NCBI GenBank assembly: GCA_003135495.1
Contig: PLBX01000263.1
Location: forward strand, 1 to 6,763
Source of the DNA: Acidobacteriaceae bacterium
GTDB lineage: Bacteria > Acidobacteriota > Terriglobia > Terriglobales > Acidobacteriaceae
DNA length: 6,763 bases
Direction: 5' to 3'
Shown here: positions 1 through 5,842 of the stretch, piece by piece
Layout: the number at the start of each line of letters is the position of its first letter
Numbering within the stretch: position 1 is the first letter of the stretch
The notes under the pieces: model-generated
Seen by the model: only the letters and a program-made list of their open reading frames with translations
Database searches by the model: none
What the model was told of the DNA's origin: nothing
Position numbers and translations under genes: made by a program

Positions 1-1742
1 ACCCACTGCAACGGGACAAACGCAACCGCTGCCAGCAGCAGGATTACAACACCTCCCAAAAACATCCAGCGGCGGCGCGCATTGCGGATAAGCGGATTCA
101 TCATCCGGCGGTAGAGGCGTGTTGTCCAACCTTCCGCGTCATGCGCGAAATGGCCGCCAGCCGCATACTTCTTCAGCAGCCTCAACGCCGCCCACGGCGA
201 AACTACGAAAGCTACGATGAGTGAAAACAACATGGCTGCCGAAGCGCCAACCGGGATGGGACGCATGTACGGCCCCATGAGTCCGCGCACGAAAGCCATG
301 GGTAGAATTGCGCCAATCACCGCGAAGGTGGCGAGAATCGTAGGATTGCCCACCTCGTCAACTGCCTCGACCGCGACTTCAGATAAAGATCGCCCGCGGC
401 TTTCCGGCAAACGAAAATGCCGCACGATGTTCTCGACCACAACAATGGCGTCGTCAACGAGAATTCCAATAGAGAAGATCAAGGCGAACAATGTGACCCG
501 GTTCAGCGTGTAGCCATACAGATAGAAAACCGCGAGAGTCAGCGCAAGCGTGACCGGCACCGCCAGCAGCACTACTCCCGATTCCCGCCAGCCCAGGGCA
601 AGCGCGATGAGTAATGTGACTGATAAGGTTGCGATCAGCAGGTGCTTCAGGAGTTCGTTGGATTTGTCTTTCGCCGTCTCGCCATAATTGCGCGTGACCG
701 TTATTTTCAGATCGTTGGGAAGCATGTAGCCCCGCAACGCATCGACCTTTGACAGCACGCGCTCCGAAATGTCGGTGGCGTTCGTCCCTTTCCGTTTAGC
801 AATCGTGATGGTCACTGCGGAATATTCCGCGCCGGGCGTCCCTCCCATGCCACCGTTCGCATTGGCAAACAGGACGTAGTTCTCGGGCTCAGCGGGCCCG
901 TCTTCAAGTTTCTCCGCCACATCGCGCAGGTAGACGGGACGTCCGGCATGGACTCCGACCACTACCTGTCGCAGATCCTCCACAGTTGTAAAAAATGTGC
1001 CTGCTTCGACTTGAAACTCGCGATTGTCCCGCGCAAAGCTACCGGCTTGGCCGCGGCTGTTTGCGCTTTGCAGTTGTCCCAGAATCGCGTCCGGCGTCAG
1101 CCCGTATGACGCGAGCCTTTGTGTGTCGAGCACTACTCGTATCTGTCTTGGCTGCCCGCCGATGATCTTGGTCTCAGAGACATCGCTGAGCGGTTTGAGC
1201 GAATTCTCCAACTCACCCGCAATTCGCCGCAGGCGATACGAGTCATAGCCTTTGCCCCACAATGTCAATGCCACAATCGGCACGTCGTCAATCGAACGGA
1301 CCTTGATCAAAGGTTGCGAGACGCCGGGCGGAATACGATCCAAGTTCGAGTACAGCTTGTTGTATGTCTGTACGATCGCATCTTCTTCTTTACTCCCAAC
1401 ATAAAAACGCACAACCAGCATGCTTAAGCCCGGATGACTGATCGAGTAGATGTATTCGACTCCGGGAACTTCGCGCAGTAACTTCTCCATCGGCAGGCTT
1501 ACTCGTTGAGCCACTTCGTTCGCCGACGCTCCGGGCATCTGCACAAACACATCGAGCATGGGCACGACAATCTGCGGCTCTTCTTCGCGTGGTGTCTTGA
1601 GAATGCTGAAAGCGCCAAGAATCAAGGCGGCCACAATCACCAGCGGCGTCAGCTTCGAATCAATGAACGTGTGAGCGATTCGGCCCGCCAGCCCGAGGGA
1701 GCGCGAAGACGGAACCATCGGGTTGGACGCGTTGTCGGCCAC
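1..1742 (-). CDS. RND efflux permease, HAE/AcrB-like, 3'-truncated by window edge
   Basis: Inner-membrane proton-driven pump subunit of a tripartite efflux system. Translating the minus strand gives 580 codons with no stop, running off the left edge, so about half of a usual RND permease (around 1,000-1,050 residues) is visible. Seen: TM1 at about 31-48, followed by TPREEEPQI (50-58); porter-domain text such as DDVPIVAL (152-159); TM2-TM6 at about 365-520; a cytoplasmic stretch; and TM7 from about 559. TM4 carries [13 protein letters not shown] (426-438). Asp430/Asp431 match the AcrB Asp407/Asp408 proton relay, which favours a drug/organic-type pump over a heavy-metal HME pump (usually VDGAVV or VDAAVV there). 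Start chosen: GTG at 1742, sharing one base with the adaptor's TAG and preceded by GAGG at 7-nt spacing. ATG at 1718 (codon 9) is in frame but has no ribosome site. The substrate cannot be told from the sequence. Confidence 0.95.
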   Translation of the reverse strand, partial: MADNASNPMVPSSRSLGLAGRIAHTFIDSKLTPLVIVAALILGAFSILKTPREEEPQIVVPMLDVFVQMPGASANEVAQRVSLPMEKLLREVPGVEYIYSISHPGLSMLVVRFYVGSKEEDAIVQTYNKLYSNLDRIPPGVSQPLIKVRSIDDVPIVALTLWGKGYDSYRLRRIAGELENSLKPLSDVSETKIIGGQPRQIRVVLDTQRLASYGLTPDAILGQLQSANSRGQAGSFARDNREFQVEAGTFFTTVEDLRQVVVGVHAGRPVYLRDVAEKLEDGPAEPENYVLFANANGGMGGTPGAEYSAVTITIAKRKGTNATDISERVLSKVDALRGYMLPNDLKITVTRNYGETAKDKSNELLKHLLIATLSVTLLIALALGWRESGVVLLAVPVTLALTLAVFYLYGYTLNRVTLFALIFSIGILVDDAIVVVENIVRHFRLPESRGRSLSEVAVEAVDEVGNPTILATFAVIGAILPMAFVRGLMGPYMRPIPVGASAAMLFSLIVAFVVSPWAALRLLKKYAAGGHFAHDAEGWTTRLYRRMMNPLIRNARRRWMFLGGVVILLLAAVAFVPLQW

Positions 1743-2881
1743 TACTCGGCCTCGACGCGTTTGCCATTTAAATCGACCGCGCCCGGTTTTGCCACGATCT
1801 GCTCGCCATCCTGGAGCCCCGTCAGCACTTCGATCGCAGAGCCAGAACGCTTGCCCAAAGTGATGTAGCGAAGATTCGCAACCTTGTTTTGGTCCAGCAC
1901 AAAAACGCCCTGCAATTGACCGCGCTCGACCACAGCCGACGGCGGAATCACCACCGCCTCCCGTTCCCCCCGAGAAAACTCGGCCTGCCCGAAGAGTCCC
2001 GAACGCAGCCCTGCCTCTGTGGGCAACTCCACCTTCACCAGAAATGAACGACTCGCAGCGTCCGCCGCCGGGACGATCTCCACCACCTTCCCTGTCAAGC
2101 CCGCATGATTGAGAACATCATGATTGAGAGCATCAACGTTGACCAAAACCTGCTGGCCTGTTCGCACATAGCGAAGGTCGCTCTCATTGACCGTAACCTC
2201 CAGCCGATAGCGGCGCACATCCTCGACCGTGAAGATCGCCATGCCCGGCGAAGCCAACGTTCCAACATCAGCCTTCTTTTCTGTTACCACGCCGTCGAAC
2301 GGCGCCCGAACCCGCGTGTAAGCCTGAGATGTGCGCGCCTGATTCAATCCCGCTTGCGCCTGCGCTTGCTCTGCTCGTGCCATATCCCGGCGAGCCAGAG
2401 CCGCTTGTTGACGCGCTTTGATCTCGTCGAATTCCTGCGCGCTTACAGATTTCTTTTCGAATAAAGTCTGATACCGCTTCAACGTCGATTCCGTCAGCGC
2501 CAGGTCGGAGTCTGCTCCTATAAGTTGTTGTTGGGCCGCAACGTCCGCTGCGGTCGAGCGCTCTACCGCCGTTCGCGCCTGCGAGTCGTCGATCACGGCC
2601 AGCACTTGACCACGCTGCACGCGATCTCCTTCGTGAACGCGGATCTCGACAATGTTTCCCATCATCTGGCTGGAGACCGCGCTGGTTTGACCGGCACGCA
2701 CCGTCCCCACCACCGCCAGCAAGTCGGGAATCTTTTTCTGCTGCACCGTGATCACTGAAACGCCCCGCACAGTTTCCGCTAGCGATGCCGTGCGGCTCTG
2801 CTCGCGACCGCAACCGGCCAGGCTCAAAGCCGCGGCCAGAGTTAAAAATAAAATGCTCACTTCTGCATGGATACGATTCAC
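1742..2881 (-). CDS. RND periplasmic adaptor (membrane fusion protein), lipoprotein
   Basis: Links the inner-membrane RND pump to the outer-membrane channel across the periplasm. The 379-residue product starts with a lipoprotein signal: hydrophobic stretch 8-22, then lipobox LAGC with Cys24 as the lipidation site. Domains in the usual order: first half of the lipoyl/hairpin domain about 60-100 (VRVQRG-type turn at 82-92), an Ala/Gln-rich alpha-helical coiled-coil hairpin about 103-188, second lipoyl half about 190-220 (RAPFDGVV), beta-barrel about 224-305, and a membrane-proximal C-terminal part (VIPPSAVV at 311-318). Start is GTG at 2881, whose GTGA overlaps the tolC-like stop by 4 nt; the ribosome site is only a weak GGTGG. 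A second in-frame GTG (codon 8) would leave a signal with no positive charge. No His/Met-rich metal-binding segment is visible. The beta-barrel contains a 5-residue tandem duplication (LNH repeated at 252-259). Confidence 0.95.
   Translation of the reverse strand: MNRIHAEVSILFLTLAAALSLAGCGREQSRTASLAETVRGVSVITVQQKKIPDLLAVVGTVRAGQTSAVSSQMMGNIVEIRVHEGDRVQRGQVLAVIDDSQARTAVERSTAADVAAQQQLIGADSDLALTESTLKRYQTLFEKKSVSAQEFDEIKARQQAALARRDMARAEQAQAQAGLNQARTSQAYTRVRAPFDGVVTEKKADVGTLASPGMAIFTVEDVRRYRLEVTVNESDLRYVRTGQQVLVNVDALNHDVLNHAGLTGKVVEIVPAADAASRSFLVKVELPTEAGLRSGLFGQAEFSRGEREAVVIPPSAVVERGQLQGVFVLDQNKVANLRYITLGKRSGSAIEVLTGLQDGEQIVAKPGAVDLNGKRVEAE
1750..1753 (-). promoter_or_regulatory. Ribosome binding site for the permease GTG start
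   Basis: GAGG on the minus strand lies 7 nt before the GTG at 1742, inside the last codons of the adaptor gene. It decides for the GTG over the in-frame ATG at 1718, which has no purine-rich stretch at the right distance. Because the start overlaps the upstream stop (TAGTG), translational coupling is likely. Confidence 0.55.
2104..2133. repeat. 15-bp in-frame tandem duplication inside the adaptor gene
   Basis: Two adjacent 15-bp units, CATGATTGAGAACAT (2104-2118) and CATGATTGAGAGCAT (2119-2133), match at 14 of 15 positions. On the coding strand they give A/V-L-N-H-D/A twice, in the beta-barrel. Related adaptors usually have about six residues between the DAL and the following G-K/R-V of this strand-turn region. 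Here there are eleven, so the extra five fit one duplicated unit. The family spacing is from memory. Confidence 0.8.
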
Positions 2882-4254
2882 GGCGTCACCACCGGAGATT
2901 GCGGATTTAAACTTCCGCTCGCCAATTCCAGGTTGGCGTAGCTGGTCTGAAAGTGATAAACGGCCTCCCAGTAATCTGTCTGGCTGCGTCGCGTCGCATC
3001 TTCAGCCCCCAGCAAATCGGTAATCGTGCTCAATCCGCCGTCGTAGCGGTCCTGATTGATGCGCAAACTTTCCTCTGCCTGTGCAATGGCCGCTCGGGCA
3101 ACATCGATTTCTTGCCGGGTGGTCTCCGTCTCGTAATAAGCTCGCCTCACTTCGAGACGCACTGCATCGCTGCCTGCCTTCTTCATCGCCACTGCCTTTT
3201 CTTCAAGTGCCTGCTGCCGGGAAAGCTCCGCCCGTTTCGCGCCGCCTTGAAAAATATCCAGCTGTACTTCAACTCCGCTTGACCAGTTATTGCCTCCGCC
3301 CCCGGCCAATAGGGTCGGATTATCCATTTCCCATCCCGCGAAAGCGTCGACTCGCGGCCCAAACGACGACTTCGCAATCGACACACTCTGCCGCTGCGCT
3401 GCCTCCTCCGACGCAATGCGCTTCAGATCCGGACGATTCGCTAATGCCTCTTTCTCGGCCGCCTGCAGCGTCGGGATCGGAAGCGCGTGCTCGGCTAAAG
3501 TTTCGGGAAGCTGAAAAACAGAATCAATAGGCATCCCCATCGCCGTGTTCAGTTCCGCCCGCGTCTCTTCCACAGTGTTCCTGGCGCGGATCAGCTCCCG
3601 CAGTCGCGCCGCCATGCGAACTTTCGCCGTCAGCAAATCCGACTCCACCGTCAGCCCACTATCGAATCTGTTCTGGCTGCGATCCAGGATCGACTGGGCG
3701 GTTTTCGCAGACTGCGCGGCAACTTCCAGTTCCTTGCCCGCCAGAAGCACGGCATAGTAGGAACCCACCACCTTGAATACAATCTCCTGTCCCGTGCGGC
3801 TCAACTGCATATTCGCAGCCTCATTCATGTGTTTTGCCTGATTCACCCCATGCCACGTGGCAAATGAATCGAACAGGGTCCACGTCCCTCCAAAGCGCGT
3901 GGCGAAATTGCCCAGCGGAAGCGGTGAATTCAGCTTGTTCAGCGCAAAGTCAGCGCTCGTGAATCGCTCCTGCCGCAGCTCGGTGCCAAACACGTACACT
4001 GGGTCATTACCGCGAGTCGCTATTTCGGAAAAAGTCAGATGGGGCATGAGAAACGACCGTGCTTCGCGAACTCCCGCTGAAGCCGCTTTCGTATCCGCAA
4101 TTGCCGCCTTCCGCAGAGGATTTTTCTCCAGCGCAATCGTTACCGCCTGATGCAGGGTAAGCGACGAAGGCCTAGCCTCCTGCTGAGCAGCAGCTGCCGC
4201 AATCAGCACCGTCGCGGATGCGAGGCTCAGCGCCACTCTGAATAGCGTTTTCAA
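2878..4254 (-). CDS. TolC-family outer membrane efflux protein
   Basis: Outer-membrane channel-tunnel of the tripartite pump. The 458-residue product has a Sec signal peptide (Lys2, Arg6, hydrophobic 7-23, likely cut after Ala-Ala-Ala before Gln24) and no lipobox cysteine. Two OEP repeats follow, about 32-242 and 263-448. The internal duplication shows in the parallel motifs RFDSGLTVESDLLTAK (196-211) and RYDGGLSTITDLLGAED (403-419), each at the same point of a long helix. The start is TTG at 4254: it has GGAGA at 6-nt spacing, the next in-frame upstream codons run into a TAA, and it gives a normal signal peptide. It is the first gene of the visible operon and overlaps the adaptor gene by 4 nt (GTGA). 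Length is typical for the family. The substrate cannot be inferred from this component. Confidence 0.95.
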   Translation of the reverse strand: MKTLFRVALSLASATVLIAAAAAQQEARPSSLTLHQAVTIALEKNPLRKAAIADTKAASAGVREARSFLMPHLTFSEIATRGNDPVYVFGTELRQERFTSADFALNKLNSPLPLGNFATRFGGTWTLFDSFATWHGVNQAKHMNEAANMQLSRTGQEIVFKVVGSYYAVLLAGKELEVAAQSAKTAQSILDRSQNRFDSGLTVESDLLTAKVRMAARLRELIRARNTVEETRAELNTAMGMPIDSVFQLPETLAEHALPIPTLQAAEKEALANRPDLKRIASEEAAQRQSVSIAKSSFGPRVDAFAGWEMDNPTLLAGGGGNNWSSGVEVQLDIFQGGAKRAELSRQQALEEKAVAMKKAGSDAVRLEVRRAYYETETTRQEIDVARAAIAQAEESLRINQDRYDGGLSTITDLLGAEDATRRSQTDYWEAVYHFQTSYANLELASGSLNPQSPVVTP

Positions 4255-4260
4255 CGTCGC

Positions 4261-4265
4261 TCTCC
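4261..4265 (-). promoter_or_regulatory. Ribosome binding site for the tolC-like TTG start
   Basis: GGAGA on the minus strand sits 6 nt before the TTG at 4254. It is the strongest argument that the rare TTG codon is the real initiator, as no ATG or GTG is available in frame before the upstream stop. Confidence 0.7.
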
Positions 4266-4349
4266 GGCGGCGTGGGCCCGCTTTTTAAGCGATCGAGTCA
4301 ATTCAACTTCAGCGGTGATCATTATTCCCCCTGCCCGGAACTATCGGCC

Positions 4350-4361
4350 ATTCATACGAAT
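4350..4361. repeat. Near-palindrome, possible operator
   Basis: ATTCATACGAAT is symmetric at 10 of 12 positions (ATTC arms against GAAT). It lies about 96 bp upstream of the tolC-like start and about 305 bp upstream of the rhodanese start. A short imperfect palindrome in an AT-rich spacer can arise by chance, so an operator role is only a suggestion. Confidence 0.2.
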
Positions 4362-4460
4362 AAATGCACAAGATCGAGTTTTGTTACAGAGAAAATGCAG
4401 CCATAACATTGAAGCGCGGCTTTCGACGTGCCATTCCTACCCCGCCCCGGCATCACCTCG

Positions 4461-4480
4461 CTATAAGAAGCACCTATAAG
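4461..4480. repeat. Direct repeat CTATAAG x2, 13-bp period
   Basis: CTATAAG occurs at 4461-4467 and again at 4474-4480. TATAAG also resembles a -10 element, but no acceptable -35 element lies 16-18 bp upstream of either copy on the plus strand. Confidence 0.3.
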
Positions 4481-4631
4481 CAATAGGAATTACTGCTTGG
4501 ACGAGATTGCATCCCTGCCACGACACTGGAGATTGAAAAACGCTTTGCGAATTTCACAAATCAGACAACCGGTATCGATCCATAATAAGAATGTTTTTCT
4601 TCCTCGGCTCAATCGTCGCTGCCCGCCGCTG

Positions 4632-4651
4632 ATAATGTTGGCTCATAATGT
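4632..4651. repeat. Direct repeat ATAATGT x2, 13-bp period, next to the rhodanese ribosome site
   Basis: ATAATGT occurs at 4632-4638 and 4645-4651. The second copy ends 3 bp before the AAGGAG ribosome site of the rhodanese-like gene. The copies overlap possible -10 hexamers (GATAAT, CATAAT), again without a good -35. If bound by a protein, this spot would block either transcription or ribosome access. Confidence 0.3.
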
Positions 4652-4654
4652 CCG

Positions 4655-4660
4655 AAGGAG
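4655..4660 (+). promoter_or_regulatory. Ribosome binding site of the rhodanese-like gene
   Basis: AAGGAG with 5-nt spacing to the ATG at 4666. It lies inside the six extra codons that would be added by the in-frame ATG at 4648, so it fixes the start at 4666 and rules out the longer form. Confidence 0.85.
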
Positions 4661-4665
4661 TTCAA

Positions 4666-5196
4666 ATGCAAAATCAATCGATGCAACGCGCACTTAAGTT
4701 TGTGGTTTTTGTCGGCACTGCCACCTGCCTCGCAGCCCTCGGAGTTGCTCCCGCGAATGCGCTGCCTCGCCCGTTCCGCGCGCCCCGCACGGTCTTTCCC
4801 GTTTTTCAGGCAACATCCTTATCGAACTCGCAACTGATCCAGCCCGAAGAACTGGTGAAAATTCTTCAGTCTCCCAAAAGCGAAAAGCCGCTCCTCATAC
4901 AAGTGGGTTCGCATGTTCTTTACCAGGAGGCGCATATTCCCGGCTCCGAATACATCGGCCCTGCGGCCAGCGAAGGCGGCCTCCAGCAATTGCGCAAGCG
5001 CGTCGAAACTTTGCCCAAAAACAGGTTTATCGTTCTCTATTGCGGCTGTTGCCCCTGGAGCCACTGTCCCAACGTCAAGCCTGCCGCCGATGCCCTACAT
5101 GCATTGGGCTTCACCAATGTAAAAGTTCTCTACCTGACAAATAATTTTGGGGCGGATTGGGTCGACAAAGGATATCCAGTCGCTAAGGGGGATTAG
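4666..5196 (+). CDS. Exported rhodanese-like protein with CxCC-x4-C active-site loop
   Basis: A 176-residue single-domain rhodanese-fold protein, predicted periplasmic. Residues 1-32 form a Sec-type signal (Arg8, Lys11, hydrophobic 12-29, Ala-Asn-Ala before Leu33). The fold is read from EEL at 61-63, LLIQVG (76-81, where rhodaneses have LIDVR), AHIPGS (89-94, usual GHIPGA), FIVLYC (121-126), a helix after the loop with LGFTNVKVLYL (147-157), and W165..KGYPV (168-172). Cys126 is at the catalytic position. The usual CRxGxR loop is replaced by CGCCPWSHC (126-134), with four cysteines at 126, 128, 129 and 134. The Asp and Arg of the DVR motif are Gln79 and Gly81. Classical thiosulfate sulfurtransferase activity is therefore uncertain; persulfide, disulfide or metal chemistry is possible. 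The gene is first of a two-gene unit with the thioredoxin directly downstream. Confidence 0.85.
   Translation: MQNQSMQRALKFVVFVGTATCLAALGVAPANALPRPFRAPRTVFPVFQATSLSNSQLIQPEELVKILQSPKSEKPLLIQVGSHVLYQEAHIPGSEYIGPAASEGGLQQLRKRVETLPKNRFIVLYCGCCPWSHCPNVKPAADALHALGFTNVKVLYLTNNFGADWVDKGYPVAKGD
5185..5191 (+). promoter_or_regulatory. Ribosome binding site of the thioredoxin gene
   Basis: AAGGGGG lies within the last codons of the rhodanese-like gene, 5 nt before the ATG at 5197. With the stop (TAG) and start (ATG) directly adjacent, it supports co-transcription and probably coupled translation. Confidence 0.75.
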
Positions 5197-5802
5197 ATGG
5201 AACCAGGCAGCTCCTCGCGGCCAAGGACGGCGCCCTCACAGAAATTGAGCAAAACTATCGTCCGCGGACTGGTCTTGCTCATAATCGTCGCGGTATTTTA
5301 TTTCGCCCTCCGTCATCACCGGGTGCCCCAAGCAGCGGACCGTCAAGCAGCGAACCGAGCCGCCGGCGAACACGCCTTAGCACCAGATTTCGCGCTTCCC
5401 GATTTAGCCGGAAAACAGGTCAATCTTTCATCCTACCGGGGCCGGGTAGTCCTCCTGGATTTCTGGGCAACATGGTGCGGACCATGTCGCGAAGAGGTTC
5501 CTCATTTTGTCCAACTTCAAAATAAGTACGCCAACCAGGGCCTCCAGATCATTGGCGTATCAATGGACGATGCGCCCGATCCGGTCCGCGAATTCTACCG
5601 GCTCTTCAAGATGAACTACCCAGTGGTCATGGGCGGTGCTAAGACTGGTGAACTGTACGGAGGAGTGCTGGGATTGCCAATCGCATTTCTTATAGGACGC
5701 GACGGTCGGATTACTGCCAGGCATATCGGCGCGATCAACTTCACAGCCTTTGAAAAAGAAATCGTCGATCTGCTGCGAACCAACCCCGTCGCCAGCCAGT
5801 AA
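5197..5802 (+). CDS. Membrane-anchored TlpA/ResA-type thioredoxin
   Basis: A thiol-disulfide oxidoreductase expected to face the periplasm. In the 201-residue product a basic N-terminus (Arg8, Arg10, Lys16, Lys19, Arg23) precedes one membrane segment at about 22-39, used as an uncleaved anchor. An Ala/Arg-rich linker leads to an AhpC-TSA/redoxin-type thioredoxin domain: APDFALPDLAG (62-72), VVLLDFWATWCGPC (84-97) with active-site Cys94 and Cys97, IIGVSMDD (118-125), and cis-Pro161 in GLPIAFLIGRDG (159-170). There are no other cysteines. Family members reduce specific partners such as apocytochrome c (ResA, CcmG) or oxidase assembly factors (TlpA). No cytochrome-maturation gene is nearby, and the partner next door is the four-cysteine rhodanese, a natural candidate substrate (inference). 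The start abuts the upstream stop. Its 3' end faces the sigma-factor gene across a 40-bp gap in which I see no clear terminator hairpin. Confidence 0.93.
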   Translation: MEPGSSSRPRTAPSQKLSKTIVRGLVLLIIVAVFYFALRHHRVPQAADRQAANRAAGEHALAPDFALPDLAGKQVNLSSYRGRVVLLDFWATWCGPCREEVPHFVQLQNKYANQGLQIIGVSMDDAPDPVREFYRLFKMNYPVVMGGAKTGELYGGVLGLPIAFLIGRDGRITARHIGAINFTAFEKEIVDLLRTNPVASQ

Positions 5803-5842
5803 AACAAGCCTCGAAAGCTGCCCCTGAAATTATCGATCACCG

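Larger units (their letters stand above)
4255..4665. promoter_or_regulatory. Divergent intergenic region between efflux operon and rhodanese-thioredoxin unit
   Basis: About 410 bp with no credible gene, more AT-rich than its flanks. It must hold the promoters for the leftward efflux operon and, unless transcription starts elsewhere, for the rightward rhodanese unit. I could not find a convincing TTGACA/TATAAT pair on either strand. Short elements seen: a near-palindrome ATTCATACGAAT (4350-4361); the direct repeat GATCGAGT (4291-4298 and 4373-4380); CTATAAG twice at 13-bp period (4461 and 4474); ATAATGT twice at 13-bp period (4632 and 4645); and a small symmetric CGCTTTTTAAGCG (4279-4291) just upstream of the tolC-like ribosome site. 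Any of these could be regulator sites, but none matches a motif I recognise. Confidence 0.5.

Noticed and set aside
217..1868. Plus-strand open frames opposite the permease
   Set aside because: They are antisense shadows of the permease frame, with low-complexity translations and no ribosome sites or recognisable motifs.
2268..2813. 181-codon open frame on the minus strand inside the adaptor gene
   Set aside because: It is an alternative frame of the adaptor coding sequence, rich in Arg/Gly/Ser with no domain, and the adaptor frame is a clear family match.
2953..3530. Plus-strand open frames opposite the tolC-like gene (109 and 149 codons)
   Set aside because: They overlap each other and the well-supported outer-membrane protein, and have Ser/Pro/Arg-rich translations typical of antisense frames in GC-rich DNA.
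4273..4301. Sigma-70 promoter for the efflux operon with TTGACT at 4301-4296
   Set aside because: A 17-bp spacer leads to GGCCCA, which is no -10 element; the nearby TTAAAA is too close.
4337..4364. ECF-type promoter starting GGAAC on the plus strand
   Set aside because: GGAAC at 4337 is followed at 16-17 bp by GAATAAA, not by a CGTC/GTCTA-type -10, and it is over 300 bp from the rhodanese start. One pentamer is expected by chance.
4648..4665. Longer N-terminus for the rhodanese-like protein (ATG at 4648)
   Set aside because: The AAGGAG ribosome site lies inside these codons and serves the ATG at 4666, which also gives a normal signal peptide.
4497..4697. 66-codon frame ending inside the rhodanese-like gene
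   Set aside because: It starts at a TTG without ribosome site, has no recognisable motif and overlaps the secure rhodanese start in another frame.
5197..5802. Assignment of the thioredoxin to cytochrome c maturation (ResA/CcmG)
   Set aside because: No cytochrome or ccm/res gene is present and the fold alone does not define the partner, so only the wider TlpA/ResA type is called.
5806..5822. Terminator hairpin around AAGCCTCGAAAGCT
   Set aside because: Only three base pairs (AGC/GCT) can form, too weak for an intrinsic terminator even though a short T-rich run follows on the minus strand.
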